A stretch of DNA of 64,000 nucleotides from Pedobacter mendelii (lineage in GTDB: Bacteria > Bacteroidota > Bacteroidia > Sphingobacteriales > Sphingobacteriaceae). Below the pieces are notes generated by a model, which saw only the letters and a list, made by a program, of their open reading frames with translations, made no database searches and was not told the origin of the DNA. The DNA lies in assembly GCF_014635725.1 (NCBI RefSeq), contig NZ_BMDJ01000004.1:1-64000 (forward strand), given 5' to 3'. This document shows positions 51,401 to 59,591 of this stretch, piece after piece (the stretch's first letter is position 1; every line of letters begins with the position of its first letter). Made by a program: the position numbers and the translations under genes.

Positions 51401-54208
51401 TGCATCTATTCCTGGCTGCCAGCTGGCTAAAGACATGCCGGCCTGTGTATGATTGTGTTCAGATATGCCCAGGAAATCTAAATTCATGGAGTTCTTCGCG
51501 AACGCATAATCATCTTCTGGCTTTTTTGTTAAATCGTCTTTATTTCCATCAGAATAACTACTATGACTATGTAGGTTTCCATAATAGAAATTCAATTTAT
51601 TTACATCTAAAATGCCTGTTTTAAGATTTCCTAATAGTGGTTGGGTACTGAGGTATAAAGGCCCTCCGCTACATGCGCTGTTTATCGAATAAATGAAAAA
51701 ATAGTAATTTGTATTTTGAGCCAAACCATTTCTGATAAACGTACCACCTGTTCCTCTTTTTACAACGATACCACCACCCAATTGGTCGCCAAAGGTATAT
51801 ACGGTTTGATTCACTGGTGCAGCTGTTAATGAATTACTGGTGCTCATTACCACTAAATATTCATCTACTCCGTTTGCAGGTGTAAATGCACCCTGAATAA
51901 AGTTGTAGTTTGATGAAGTAATGGTAAATGCAGTAGGTTGTACCACAGGAGCCACACATGGTAATAATGCTTTTGTTGCCTGGCTAGCCGTTAAAATATT
52001 TGTGGTTAAGTATTTTGGTCCGCCAGTACAGGAAATGTTATTTAAGGGGATAATGAAATAGGTGTAATTTGTATTATCGCTTAATGCATTATCCATAAAA
52101 GTATTGGTTACAATACGGTTGGCAATAATACCACCGCCAAAAGCAGCACCAACGTTGTAAACTGTTCCATCAACAGGTAAAGCCGTTAGTGTGGTATTTA
52201 AACTTCTGATGATTAAATATTCATTGGCATCAGCAGATTTTGTGAAAGATGCCGAAATGCTGTTGGTTGTTACACTATTAAAAATTAAAGCAGTTGCCGG
52301 GTTTGATGGTGCGGCGCAAATTGGAAGATTTGGGGGGAAATGAACGCCCAACCTGTTTACATCATCATCATCAATTGCGTTTTGAACTATCGCTAGAGTG
52401 GTTCTGGTCCAATCAGTATCCATATAAGTCGGGCTTGGGGCAGTAACATTTAAACTCCTTACATAAGAAACATCTTTAGCATTAACCCCCTGACCGAATG
52501 CATCAATAATATTATTGTTTGCATCTAGTAAGGCCACGCCATCATTTCCGTTGAAATTGATAACGGCGTTGCTATTTAATACCGCACTAGCTGAACTCAA
52601 ATATGGAACTTCTGTGTTGCTGTTTCCGGTATTACCCAATAAGACAGAACCAAGGGCAGGAATGGTAAAGTTTAAGTTTACGATTTGAGCTGGTGCTCCG
52701 GTAATATTAATCGTTCCGGCATCGCCAGAGATATTATATAAGGCGAGTTTTAACTGGGGTGAGGCTGTATTTATCGGTGAATTACTTAAGTTGGTTAGCT
52801 CAATCCATTTATTTGTAGAAGTGCCTTCGTAATATTGACTGATGATGATTGGTGCGTTTACTAAGGGTGGATTAGCGGTTGTGGCATCTAAACCTGAAAC
52901 CGCAGTTTGTAAATTTCCAATAGCATCTTGTGCAACCACATATACTTTATAGGTTGTGCCTGAAGTTAATCCACTGATGGTTGTTGTGGCATCTGCATTA
53001 GCAGTGTTTGCGAATGAACCTGATTTTAGGGCGGCTGTGCCAGTTGCATCTTGGCCTAATTTAACTTGCGCAGCCGTTGGGGCGGTTGCACCTGAAGCAA
53101 GCAGGACATAATAAGTTGTTCCTGCTTCGTTAATGTTATTTGTTAAATCTACGGTTGTGAGGGTTGAATTACTAGTTTTTGGATAAGTTGCAGTGGTAAG
53201 GGGAGGAGTAACATCGGCTGCGCCTAATGTAGAAAAATTTAAAGTCGAAAATGTAGTTTGCAGGTTAGGCGTGGTGGCTGCATCTTCTGAAACTACATAA
53301 ATTGTATACGCTGTTGAAAGGGTTAATCCTGTTATTGTTGAAGTAGCATCTGTATTAATTGCATTGGCAATGGTGCCAGATTTTAAAGCGGTTGCATTAC
53401 TCCCATCTCTACCTGCCTTGATTTGAGCTGTAGTTGTTGGCGCAGTTCCTGTTGCCGGAATTAAAATGTAATAAGTATTTCCAGTCTCATTTATGTTGCT
53501 GATTAAATTAACTGAAGTACTGGTAATTGAAGCTGTTTTTGGGTAAGATGTTGTGTTTGTGGGTGGAGTGGTGTCAATTGTTCCTGATGTACTCACAGTT
53601 CCTCCAACACTAAATCCAATTCTGCCAGTTATTGGAGAGTAAAATCCCCAACCACCTGTTGCCGTTTGTCCTGAAGCATAATAACGCAAAGTGATGGTTG
53701 TTCCAGCCTGTACATTTTGTAGTGCTGAAATGCCTGATAAATTTACTGTTACTGTTGGTGGTGGATTTAATGATACCATTGCACTGGTTATATTTATAGG
53801 CGTACCAATCAATGTAAAATTAGTTCCATTTAAACTATATGCATATTGAGAACTTACTCCTGTATTTGCATAATAACTTGCTGTTCCAGCAAAAACTGCA
53901 TCCAGAGATGATAAAGATATTTGTTTGCCTGCAGAAGCTGTAAGCGTTACCTGGAAATAATCGGTGTTAGTAGTAGAAATTCCGTTGTTTTGAAAGCCGA
54001 CAGTCCTAAAAGAATTGTTTCCTGCGCTCGCTGAGGCGCTTGTTCCCCGAGTTAAAATAGGCGCTGAGGTTAAACCAGCATCAAAGGTTGTTGCTGTTGA
54101 TGTTGGTAGTGTCGATTGTCCAGTAAAATCCCAGTTAGCAATTTGTGCTAAAGATACTTTCGAGATAAGGAGGGTAAATAATAGGGATAATAGTAAAAGT
54201 TTTTTCAT
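48455..54208 (-). CDS. Giant T9SS type B secreted protein with PHP hydrolase domain
   Basis: A 1917-aa surface or secreted protein. Order of parts: signal peptide (ends SLAQ); N-terminal beta domain; two fibronectin-like repeats (about 215-440); lamin-tail-like domain (about 450-620, IIISQYYEGTSTNKWIELTN); two Ig-like repeats; a PHP/CehA-type metallohydrolase domain (about 875-1120) with the metal motif NLHSHSSYSDG and SEHNH; an MBG-like domain (about 1305-1385); five SprB-like Ig repeats (about 1390-1790); and a type B sorting domain (TPNGDGYNDKFIVKNID to the end). The PHP domain suggests phosphoesterase or nuclease activity at the cell surface. Confidence 0.88.
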   Translation of the reverse strand: MKKLLLLSLLFTLLISKVSLAQIANWDFTGQSTLPTSTATTFDAGLTSAPILTRGTSASASAGNNSFRTVGFQNNGISTTNTDYFQVTLTASAGKQISLSSLDAVFAGTASYYANTGVSSQYAYSLNGTNFTLIGTPINITSAMVSLNPPPTVTVNLSGISALQNVQAGTTITLRYYASGQTATGGWGFYSPITGRIGFSVGGTVSTSGTIDTTPPTNTTSYPKTASITSTSVNLISNINETGNTYYILIPATGTAPTTTAQIKAGRDGSNATALKSGTIANAINTDATSTITGLTLSTAYTIYVVSEDAATTPNLQTTFSTLNFSTLGAADVTPPLTTATYPKTSNSTLTTVDLTNNINEAGTTYYVLLASGATAPTAAQVKLGQDATGTAALKSGSFANTANADATTTISGLTSGTTYKVYVVAQDAIGNLQTAVSGLDATTANPPLVNAPIIISQYYEGTSTNKWIELTNLSNSPINTASPQLKLALYNISGDAGTINITGAPAQIVNLNFTIPALGSVLLGNTGNSNTEVPYLSSASAVLNSNAVINFNGNDGVALLDANNNIIDAFGQGVNAKDVSYVRSLNVTAPSPTYMDTDWTRTTLAIVQNAIDDDDVNRLGVHFPPNLPICAAPSNPATALIFNSVTTNSISASFTKSADANEYLIIRSLNTTLTALPVDGTVYNVGAAFGGGIIANRIVTNTFMDNALSDNTNYTYFIIPLNNISCTGGPKYLTTNILTASQATKALLPCVAPVVQPTAFTITSSNYNFIQGAFTPANGVDEYLVVMSTSNSLTAAPVNQTVYTFGDQLGGGIVVKRGTGGTFIRNGLAQNTNYYFFIYSINSACSGGPLYLSTQPLLGNLKTGILDVNKLNFYYGNLHSHSSYSDGNKDDLTKKPEDDYAFAKNSMNLDFLGISEHNHTQAGMSLASWQPGIDAAKRATTSNFIAMHGMEWGVISGGGHVIVYGIDSLIGWESGENQIYVPKSTYTGATGLFRIINRHGLNAVATLAHPNTTDYNNISATYDLSADSAIVGTALESGPAFSTNITYSDPASSMSYLSYYNRMLARGYHLGASIDHDNHNLTFGRHTKARLVVLAPALTENDLLDAIKKMRFYASQDSAAKIVFTINKQPVGSVFKTAGAPQIEVSSITTSPVNSIKILYGTPGSGVNPVELTTSTSTSLTYTDNALANLATGYYYADIVEADGSRIITSPIWYSRDDATVKKNQTISFAATRTATYGDPDLVAGATSDNTGINITYTSSDTNIATISNNDIHIVKAGTVTITANQVGDTFYNPAVAKQQVLTIAPKTITVTADAKTKVESTVDPMFTYTSAPALIGADIFTGELARNPGETAGDYPITQGTLVLSTNYAINYKAANLKIYAKPAATLSANLSVPLNAAAPVITFTASSGTAPFTFTYNINGGTNQTLTATTNTATLNASTATVGTFIYTVTGISDAYSTQAQNISTTVKVNPIPVATISGTTALCLNGAAPTVTFTGSNGTGPYIFTYNVNGGVSQTISTTGTNTSATLTAPSNVAGAFNYNLLSVADVNAEQTQTGTATVTVRTLATATVTGSTAIPQNGTAPTITFTGANGTAPYTFTYNINGGTNRTVTSNGNAATILAPTTAVGTFIYNLVSVADVNCGQAQTGSATILVRPLPVATIAGNASVCNFNTAPVVTFTGSVGTAPYTFTYTLNGSSARTVTTNSTTATLNVPTGNSGTFIYTLVSVTDAYATQTQIGNATVIVNPLPIVTINSNKGSSISKGDAIILSATGGTQYSWTGAEIISGQNTASLTIRPKQSGMYKVVVTNASGCTAEQSISITVIDDYKLEASTVVTPNGDGYNDKFIVKNIDYYPNNTIKIFDKAGRILYTKKTYANDWDGTVNGSPLSEGTYYYIIDLGNGIGTFKGFINIIRN

Positions 54209-54651
54209 ATAAATTTTATAGGGATATGAAATGATTTAAAATCTTATTTGTAGCGCCGAAAAGAAACAGGTGCACAAAAAAATGATCAGATATAATTGTA
54301 AAGTTTTATCATTCAGGGTATTCTGATGATTATTGAACGATTTAATTATTCACCAAAAATTATGCTTAGTAAATGAGTTGATTGTTTTTTGCCTGAATAA
54401 ATAGGAAATCAATTTGCATGGCAAAATGATTTAGCTGCGGAAACAGCGCTATTGAAGTAGATTTTGCGTCATATTGGGATGTTTAGGATGCGAAAATAGG
54501 GTTTGAATATTAAGTTAACATTTAGGGGATGTTAACTTAGGTTATTTTTTACAAAAATGGTGGTTATCCATTTAAGATTTAAATTTAGCGATTTCTAAAG
54601 CATATCAGCCCAGCTGTTGATAAATAAAATAATTGCAGATTTAGTGTCTGG
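54209..54651. other. Spacer with a perfect inverted repeat
   Basis: No reading frame of note. TAAGTTAACAT (54511-54521) and ATGTTAACTTA (54529-54539) form an 11-bp perfect inverted repeat around TTAGGGG. It lies between the end of the Sua5-like gene and the start of the giant gene. It could be a terminator-like hairpin or an operator for the giant gene. Confidence 0.6.
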
Positions 54652-55272
54652 TTATAAAAATTCTTCAATATCGCCTTTGCCTTCACGAATAACTTCAAAT
54701 TCTCCGTTTGTACAATCAATTACAGTTGAAGCCTCATTATCTCCATAGCCACCATCAATTACCAGATCCACCAAATCCTGATATTTTTCATAAATTAATT
54801 CTGGGTCGGTAGAATATTCAACTAATTCATCATCGTCTTTTATTGAGGTAGATAGAATCGGATTGCCTAATTCCTTAACAATACACCTGGCAATATTATT
54901 ATCCGGAACGCGAATACCAACCGTTTTCTTATTGGAGCTTAATAACTTGGGAACGTTATTATTTGCATTAAAAATAAAGGTGAAAGGACCAGGTAAAGCT
55001 TTTTTCAAAACCCTGAAGGTGGTGTTGTCAATTGGTTTAATGAAATCAGAAATGTGGCTTAAATCATGACAAATAAAAGAAAAATTAGCTTTTTCAGGTT
55101 TTATCCCCCTAATGCGGGCAATTTTTTCAATCGCCTTTGGATTGGTGATATCACAACCTAAACCATAAACTGTATCCGTTGGGTAGATGATTAAACCACC
55201 TTTTCTAAGCACTTCAACAACTTGCTCGATGGCTCTTTCGTTTGGGTTTTCGGGATAAATCTTGATAAGCAT
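54652..55272 (-). CDS. L-threonylcarbamoyladenylate synthase (Sua5/YciO/YrdC family)
   Basis: A 206-aa single-domain protein. Motifs KGGLIIYPTDTVYGLGCD (about 30-47), the KPE (RGIKPEKANFSFICHD), GPFTFI (ALPGPFTFIFNA), KTVGIRVPDN and NPILSTSIKDDDE follow the TsaC/YrdC order. It makes threonylcarbamoyl-AMP for the t6A modification of tRNA. The size matches the YciO/YrdC branch, which lacks the C-terminal Sua5 domain, so the annotation as TsaC is likely but YciO-like function is possible. Confidence 0.88.
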   Translation of the reverse strand: MLIKIYPENPNERAIEQVVEVLRKGGLIIYPTDTVYGLGCDITNPKAIEKIARIRGIKPEKANFSFICHDLSHISDFIKPIDNTTFRVLKKALPGPFTFIFNANNNVPKLLSSNKKTVGIRVPDNNIARCIVKELGNPILSTSIKDDDELVEYSTDPELIYEKYQDLVDLVIDGGYGDNEASTVIDCTNGEFEVIREGKGDIEEFL

Positions 55273-55339
55273 AGCGTAAAAATAACAATTTAATGGCGTC
55301 AGTTGTTTAGGATGTTATAAAATATATCAATTCTAAATA

Positions 55340-55381
55340 TGTACAAATAGTTGTACATAGAGTATATTATCTTTATTTTTG
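55340..55381 (+). promoter_or_regulatory. YefM-YoeB operator and promoter
   Basis: Two TGTACA hexamers lie at 55340-55345 and 55352-55357 in the inverted repeat TGTACAA-ATAG-TTGTACA, with centres 12 bp apart, the spacing known for E. coli YefM-YoeB operators. The TTG at 55351-55353 is followed after 20 nt by TATTTTTG at 55374-55381, a Bacteroidetes promoter, so the operator overlaps the -33 element. Confidence 0.8.
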
Positions 55382-55401
55382 AAGCACATTAAAGTTAAGG
55401 T

Positions 55402-55659
55402 ATGGAAATCACGAATTATACATCATTTAGGCAAAGCTTAAAATCTTATTTAGATAAAGTTTTTTCTAATCATACACCTTTATTTGTAACCAGAGCAAAA
55501 GGTGAGGACGTTGTTGTTCTATCAAAATCTGATTACGATAGCATGATGGAAACTTTTTATTTGTTAAAGAGTCCGAAAAATGCCATTCGATTGGAGCAGG
55601 GTTTGAAGGATTACGAAGATGGCCTGGCAAAGAAGCAAGACTTAATTGATAATGAATAA
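55402..55659 (+). CDS. yefM: YefM/Phd-family antitoxin
   Basis: An 85-aa protein with the YefM N-terminal DNA-binding fold: MEITNYTSFRQSLKSYLDKV, VTRAKGEDVVVLSKSDYDSMMETFYLL. The flexible C-terminus (ALKDYEDG-like, RLEQGLKDYEDGL) wraps the toxin. It represses its own operon through the TGTACA operator. It overlaps the toxin gene by 8 bp. Confidence 0.93.
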   Translation: MEITNYTSFRQSLKSYLDKVFSNHTPLFVTRAKGEDVVVLSKSDYDSMMETFYLLKSPKNAIRLEQGLKDYEDGLAKKQDLIDNE

Positions 55660-55906
55660 ATTATTTCTTGACGGCGCTTGGGAAGATTATCTCTATTGGC
55701 AAGCTGTTGATAAATCGATGCTCAAGAAAATAAATGCATTGATAAAAGAAATCGAGCGTATGCCATTTGAGGGGATAGGAAAACCCGAGCCACTTAAACA
55801 TCAATATACTGGATGGTGGTCTAGAAGAATAAATTTAGAACACAGATTAGTGTACAAGGTAGAAAATTCATCAATAATTATTCTACAATGTAGGTATCAT
55901 ACATAA
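55652..55906 (+). CDS. yoeB: YoeB/Txe-family toxin (ribosome-dependent mRNA interferase)
   Basis: An 84-aa RelE-superfamily toxin starting at ATG 55652 (MNKLFLDGAWEDYLYWQ). The YoeB hallmarks are present: AWEDYLYW, the catalytic-region glutamate in GKPEPLK, arginine in SRRINLEHRLVYKV and the C-terminal CRYHT (E. coli ends CRYHY, so the terminal Tyr is a Thr here). It cleaves mRNA in the ribosomal A site when freed from YefM. Confidence 0.93.
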   Translation: MNKLFLDGAWEDYLYWQAVDKSMLKKINALIKEIERMPFEGIGKPEPLKHQYTGWWSRRINLEHRLVYKVENSSIIILQCRYHT

Positions 55907-55916
55907 TTAGCAAAAC

Positions 55917-57578
55917 ATGAGAAAAGCTTTCGTTGCCATTGCAGCCTTTTTAATTGCCTTAACCATCATGTTAGGGTTGTACCATCCATTTTTATGGTGG
56001 ACATTTCTTTTTACCGGTCCTTTTGTAATCCTCGGTGTTTACGATTTATATCAGCCAAAACATAGTATCGTTAGAAACTATCCTGTATTTGGCAGGTTGC
56101 GGTATTTTATGGAAGAACTCAGGCCAAAAGTTTATCAATACTTTGTAGAAAGTGATACAAATGGAACGCCATACAATCGATTAAATCGTTCTTTAATTTA
56201 TCAAAGAGCTAAAAAAGACAATGATACTATTCCATTCGGAACACAATTAGATGTTTACCAAAACGGTTATGAGTGGTTGAGTCATAGTATTGCAGCAATT
56301 TCTCATCACGAATTAAACTCAGACCCGAGGGTATTGGTTGGTGGACCTGATTGTAAAAAACCTTATTCGGCAAGTATTTACAATATTTCGGCAATGAGTT
56401 TCGGATCTTTAAGTCAGAATGCTATTCTGGCTTTAAATGGTGGTGCAAAAATGGGCAATTTTGCTCATAATACAGGAGAAGGAGGGATAAGTGATTACCA
56501 CCGTAGACCTGGAGGAGATTTAATCTGGCAAATAGGTACAGGATATTTTGGCTGCCGTAATGCAGATGGAACATTCAATTATGATGCTTATGCAGAAAGA
56601 GCAAAGACGGACCAGGTTAAAATGATTGAGATTAAGCTTTCTCAAGGTGCGAAACCAGGCCACGGAGGTATGTTACCCGCTAAAAAAGTTACCGCAGAAG
56701 TTGCCAGAATCCGTTTGGTTCCGGAAGGAAAGGACGTTTTGTCGCCACCTGCACATTCCGCTTTCAATTCGCCAATTGGTTTGCTGGAATTTGTTAAAAA
56801 GCTTAGGGATTTGGCAGATGGAAAGCCTGTAGGATTCAAATTATGTATCGGCCGGAAAAGTGAATTTTATGCGATATGTAAAGCAATGATAGAAACCGGG
56901 ATTTATCCTGATTTTATTACTGTTGATGGTGGAGAAGGTGGAACGGGAGCGGCACCGCAAGAATTTTCAAATTCTGTTGGGATGCCTTTAAGAGAAGGTG
57001 TTGCTTTTGTATATGATGTTTTAAATGGCTTCGGCCTTAAAAAGCACATCAAAATTATTGCTTCTGGTAAAGTAGCAACAGGATTCGATTTAGTGAAAAA
57101 TATTGCACTAGGTGCTGATATGTGTAACGCTGCCCGTGGTATGATGTTCGCTTTAGGTTGTATTCAAGCGCTGGAGTGCAATAGCAATACATGCCCTACT
57201 GGAGTTGCCACACAAGATCAAAGTTTAATGAAAGGTTTAGTTGTTGAAGATAAAACCGTTCGAGTTAAGAATTTCCACAATTTAACTGTTGCAAGTGCGA
57301 TAGAATTATTGGGCGCTGCAGGGCTGAAAGAGCCGAATCAACTCAGTAGAGCTTATATAAATAGGAGGGTTAGCTCGAGTGTTATACAATCATATTTAGA
57401 GAGCTTTCCATACATTCCTGCAGGCAGTTTATTGCAAACGCCTTATCCAACCCGTTTCGAATTAGGAATGGCGTTAAGCAGTTCAAAAAGCTTTGCTCCA
57501 ACAGATTACAAGGTTTCGGCTGTAGATTATGCACATGCAAATCCTTATAGCGATACCATGCATGATGAGGGAAGGTAG
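55917..57578 (+). CDS. FMN-binding glutamate-synthase-family protein
   Basis: A 553-aa protein. Two hydrophobic segments at the N-terminus (about 4-22 and 27-42) anchor it in the membrane. The rest is the FMN/Fe-S domain of glutamate synthase large subunit (ISAMSFGSLSQNAILALNGGAKMGNFAHNTGEGGIS, KPGHGGMLPAKKV, VDGGEGGTGAAP, and CNAARGMMFALGCIQALECNSNTCPTGVATQ with the cysteines of the 3Fe-4S site). The glutaminase domain is absent. Members are widespread, with no established substrate; a membrane-bound redox role is inferred. It starts 10 bp after yoeB, probably by chance. Confidence 0.9.
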   Translation: MRKAFVAIAAFLIALTIMLGLYHPFLWWTFLFTGPFVILGVYDLYQPKHSIVRNYPVFGRLRYFMEELRPKVYQYFVESDTNGTPYNRLNRSLIYQRAKKDNDTIPFGTQLDVYQNGYEWLSHSIAAISHHELNSDPRVLVGGPDCKKPYSASIYNISAMSFGSLSQNAILALNGGAKMGNFAHNTGEGGISDYHRRPGGDLIWQIGTGYFGCRNADGTFNYDAYAERAKTDQVKMIEIKLSQGAKPGHGGMLPAKKVTAEVARIRLVPEGKDVLSPPAHSAFNSPIGLLEFVKKLRDLADGKPVGFKLCIGRKSEFYAICKAMIETGIYPDFITVDGGEGGTGAAPQEFSNSVGMPLREGVAFVYDVLNGFGLKKHIKIIASGKVATGFDLVKNIALGADMCNAARGMMFALGCIQALECNSNTCPTGVATQDQSLMKGLVVEDKTVRVKNFHNLTVASAIELLGAAGLKEPNQLSRAYINRRVSSSVIQSYLESFPYIPAGSLLQTPYPTRFELGMALSSSKSFAPTDYKVSAVDYAHANPYSDTMHDEGR

Positions 57579-57640
57579 GTTGGTATGGCTTTAATAAAAT
57601 TTTAACTAGGGTAGTGATTTCGACGGGAGTTGAAAAATCT

Positions 57641-57752
57641 TTTTTATCCTGGACGGACAGAATTTTTATTTTTGGTGTCAAAAATAAACAAAAAACAAGG
57701 GCTGAAAATTTTTCTATTTAAGTATGTGCCTTGGCTCGTTGAGCTTGTCTAA
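57641..57752. repeat. Dispersed intergenic repeat, copy 2
   Basis: The same order of words as in the block at 19695-19800: TCCTGGACGGACAG, A/T-rich centre with AAAAATAAACAAAAA, GGCTGAAAATTTTTCTATT, AAGT and TTGGCT. It lies between the glutamate-synthase-like gene and asnS. Confidence 0.75.
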
Positions 57753-57853
57753 ACGCCGTAAAAGGCAATTTTGCAAGTCCTTCAACAGGATGACATTTTG
57801 TACTTTTGAGACAGCGGCTTTTATATAAATGGGTTTTTGCTTTTGAGCTTAAG

Positions 57854-57894
57854 CTTCCGAAGTTTAAGCCCAAACAGCGCTTAAACTTCGGAAG
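57854..57894 (-). terminator. Long hairpin after asnS
   Basis: CTTCCGAAGTTTAAGC (57854-57869) and GCTTAAACTTCGGAAG (57879-57894) form a perfect 16-bp stem with a 9-nt loop, 12 bp beyond the asnS stop. No long T-run follows on the minus strand, so it may act as a Rho-independent terminator only weakly, or as an mRNA end-protector. Confidence 0.6.
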
Positions 57895-57905
57895 TTTGTT
57901 AAATA

Positions 57906-59354
57906 TTAAAACTCTGCGTTTTTAGGGAAACGAGGGAATGCAATTACGTCACGGATGTTAGTCATACCGGTAACGAACAATACTAATCTTTCGAAGCCTA
58001 AGCCGAAACCTGCGTGTGGTGCAGAACCAAAACGGCGAGTATCTAAATACCACCATAGCTCGTCTTGAGGGATATTCATATCTTCCATACGTTTTGTTAA
58101 ACGGTCTAAACGTTCTTCACGTTGCGATCCACCAATCATTTCTCCAATGCCAGGAAATAAAATATCCATAGCCGCAACGGTTTGCCTTCCTTCGGCATCT
58201 GGTTCATTTTGGCGCATGTAGAAAGATTTAATATCAGCAGGATAATCAGTTAAAATAACTGGTTTTTTAAAGTGCTTTTCTACCAAGTAACGCTCGTGTT
58301 CACTTTGTAAATCAGCGCCCCATTCATCAATTAAATATTTGAATTGTTTCTTCTGGTTTGGCTTAGAAGATTTTAAAATCTTAATTGCTTCTGTATATGT
58401 TAACCGCTCGAATTCGTTTGTTAAGCAGAAATCAAGCTTCTCTAACAAAGAAAATTCGTTACGTTCGTTTTGGGGTTTTTGTTTGTCTTCTTCAGTTAAG
58501 CGTGTATTTAAAAACTCCAGTTCATCTTTGCAGTTATCTAAAGCATATTTAATTACATACTTCATCATATCTTCAGCAAGATTCATGTTATCTTCTAAAT
58601 CAGCGAAAGCAACTTCAGGTTCAATCATCCAAAACTCTGCTAAGTGACGCGTTGTGTTTGAATTTTCTGCCCTGAATGTAGGTCCGAAAGTGTAAATCTG
58701 TCCAAAAGCCATTGCAGCCAATTCACCTTCCAGCTGACCAGAAACGGTTAAATTTGTTGCACGGGCAAAGAAATCCTGAGAAAAATCTACTTTTCCATCT
58801 TCCTTACGAGGCGTATTATCGAAATCTAAAGTTGTTACCTTAAACATTTCGCCAGCACCTTCTGCATCACTGGCTGTAATTACTGGTGTGTGCATGTACA
58901 CGAAACCACGCTCATTGTAAAACTGGTGAATGGCAAAGGCCAAAGCATGTCGAACTTTAAAAACTGCGTTAAAAGTATTGGTACGGAAACGTAAGTGTGC
59001 AATTTCGCGTAAAAACTCTAAACTATGTTTTTTAGGTTGTAAAGGAAATTTTTCGGGATCGCTATCACCTAAAATCTCAACCGATGTTGCCTTAATTTCA
59101 ACGGTTTGACCTTTTCCTAAGGATTCGATTAGTTTGCCCGTTGCAGCAATTGAGGCACCGGTTGTTATTCTCTTTAACAGCTCATCAGGTAAATTATTAA
59201 AATCGATAACCACCTGGATATTGCCCATGCAACTTCCATCATTTAAAGCGATAAACTGGTTATTTCGGAAAGTTCTAACCCATCCCATAACCGTTACTTC
59301 TGTGCCAAATGCAGTCGATTTTAATAAATCTTTAATTTGCTGTCTCTTAATCAT
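57906..59354 (-). CDS. asnS: Asparaginyl-tRNA synthetase
   Basis: A 482-aa class IIb synthetase. It has the N-terminal OB fold for anticodon binding ([23 protein letters not shown]) and class II motifs 2 ([28 protein letters not shown]) and 3 ([27 protein letters not shown]). The signature WMIEPE and the absence of an aspartyl-type insertion indicate AsnRS. It charges tRNA-Asn directly. Its start is 236 bp from the next gene on the same strand. Confidence 0.96.
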   Translation of the reverse strand: MIKRQQIKDLLKSTAFGTEVTVMGWVRTFRNNQFIALNDGSCMGNIQVVIDFNNLPDELLKRITTGASIAATGKLIESLGKGQTVEIKATSVEILGDSDPEKFPLQPKKHSLEFLREIAHLRFRTNTFNAVFKVRHALAFAIHQFYNERGFVYMHTPVITASDAEGAGEMFKVTTLDFDNTPRKEDGKVDFSQDFFARATNLTVSGQLEGELAAMAFGQIYTFGPTFRAENSNTTRHLAEFWMIEPEVAFADLEDNMNLAEDMMKYVIKYALDNCKDELEFLNTRLTEEDKQKPQNERNEFSLLEKLDFCLTNEFERLTYTEAIKILKSSKPNQKKQFKYLIDEWGADLQSEHERYLVEKHFKKPVILTDYPADIKSFYMRQNEPDAEGRQTVAAMDILFPGIGEMIGGSQREERLDRLTKRMEDMNIPQDELWWYLDTRRFGSAPHAGFGLGFERLVLFVTGMTNIRDVIAFPRFPKNAEF

Positions 59355-59530
59355 ATTGTTATTTGTAAAAGGCGCAAATTTAGAAAAAAAACTTTACCAG
59401 TTGGCAGTTCCTAGATTTCAATTTATAATTTCTAATCAATATTCAATAAAAATCTACCACTAAATTCTATCGTAACCAAGTTAAAGAACTCCTGCCTCTT
59501 CGCTCTAATCCTAAGTATGCTCTAATCCTC

Positions 59531-59591
59531 AAATCCTGATAAACTCCTGGTCTTATCCTATAATCCTTAAATCCTGATAAATCCTGGTCTT
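59531..59591. repeat. Direct repeat overlapping the transglutaminase gene end
   Basis: AAATCCTGATAAACTCCTGG plus TCTT (59531-59554) recurs as AAATCCTGATAAATCCTGG plus TCTT (59569-59591) with one base less. The second copy touches the stop of the transglutaminase-like gene. Further ATCCT words with 7-8 bp spacing lie to the left. Confidence 0.75.

Noticed and set aside
55646-55651. TTG start for the YoeB toxin two codons upstream
   Set aside because: The ATG at 55652 gives the normal YoeB N-terminus, and overlapping ATG starts are usual for yefM-yoeB.
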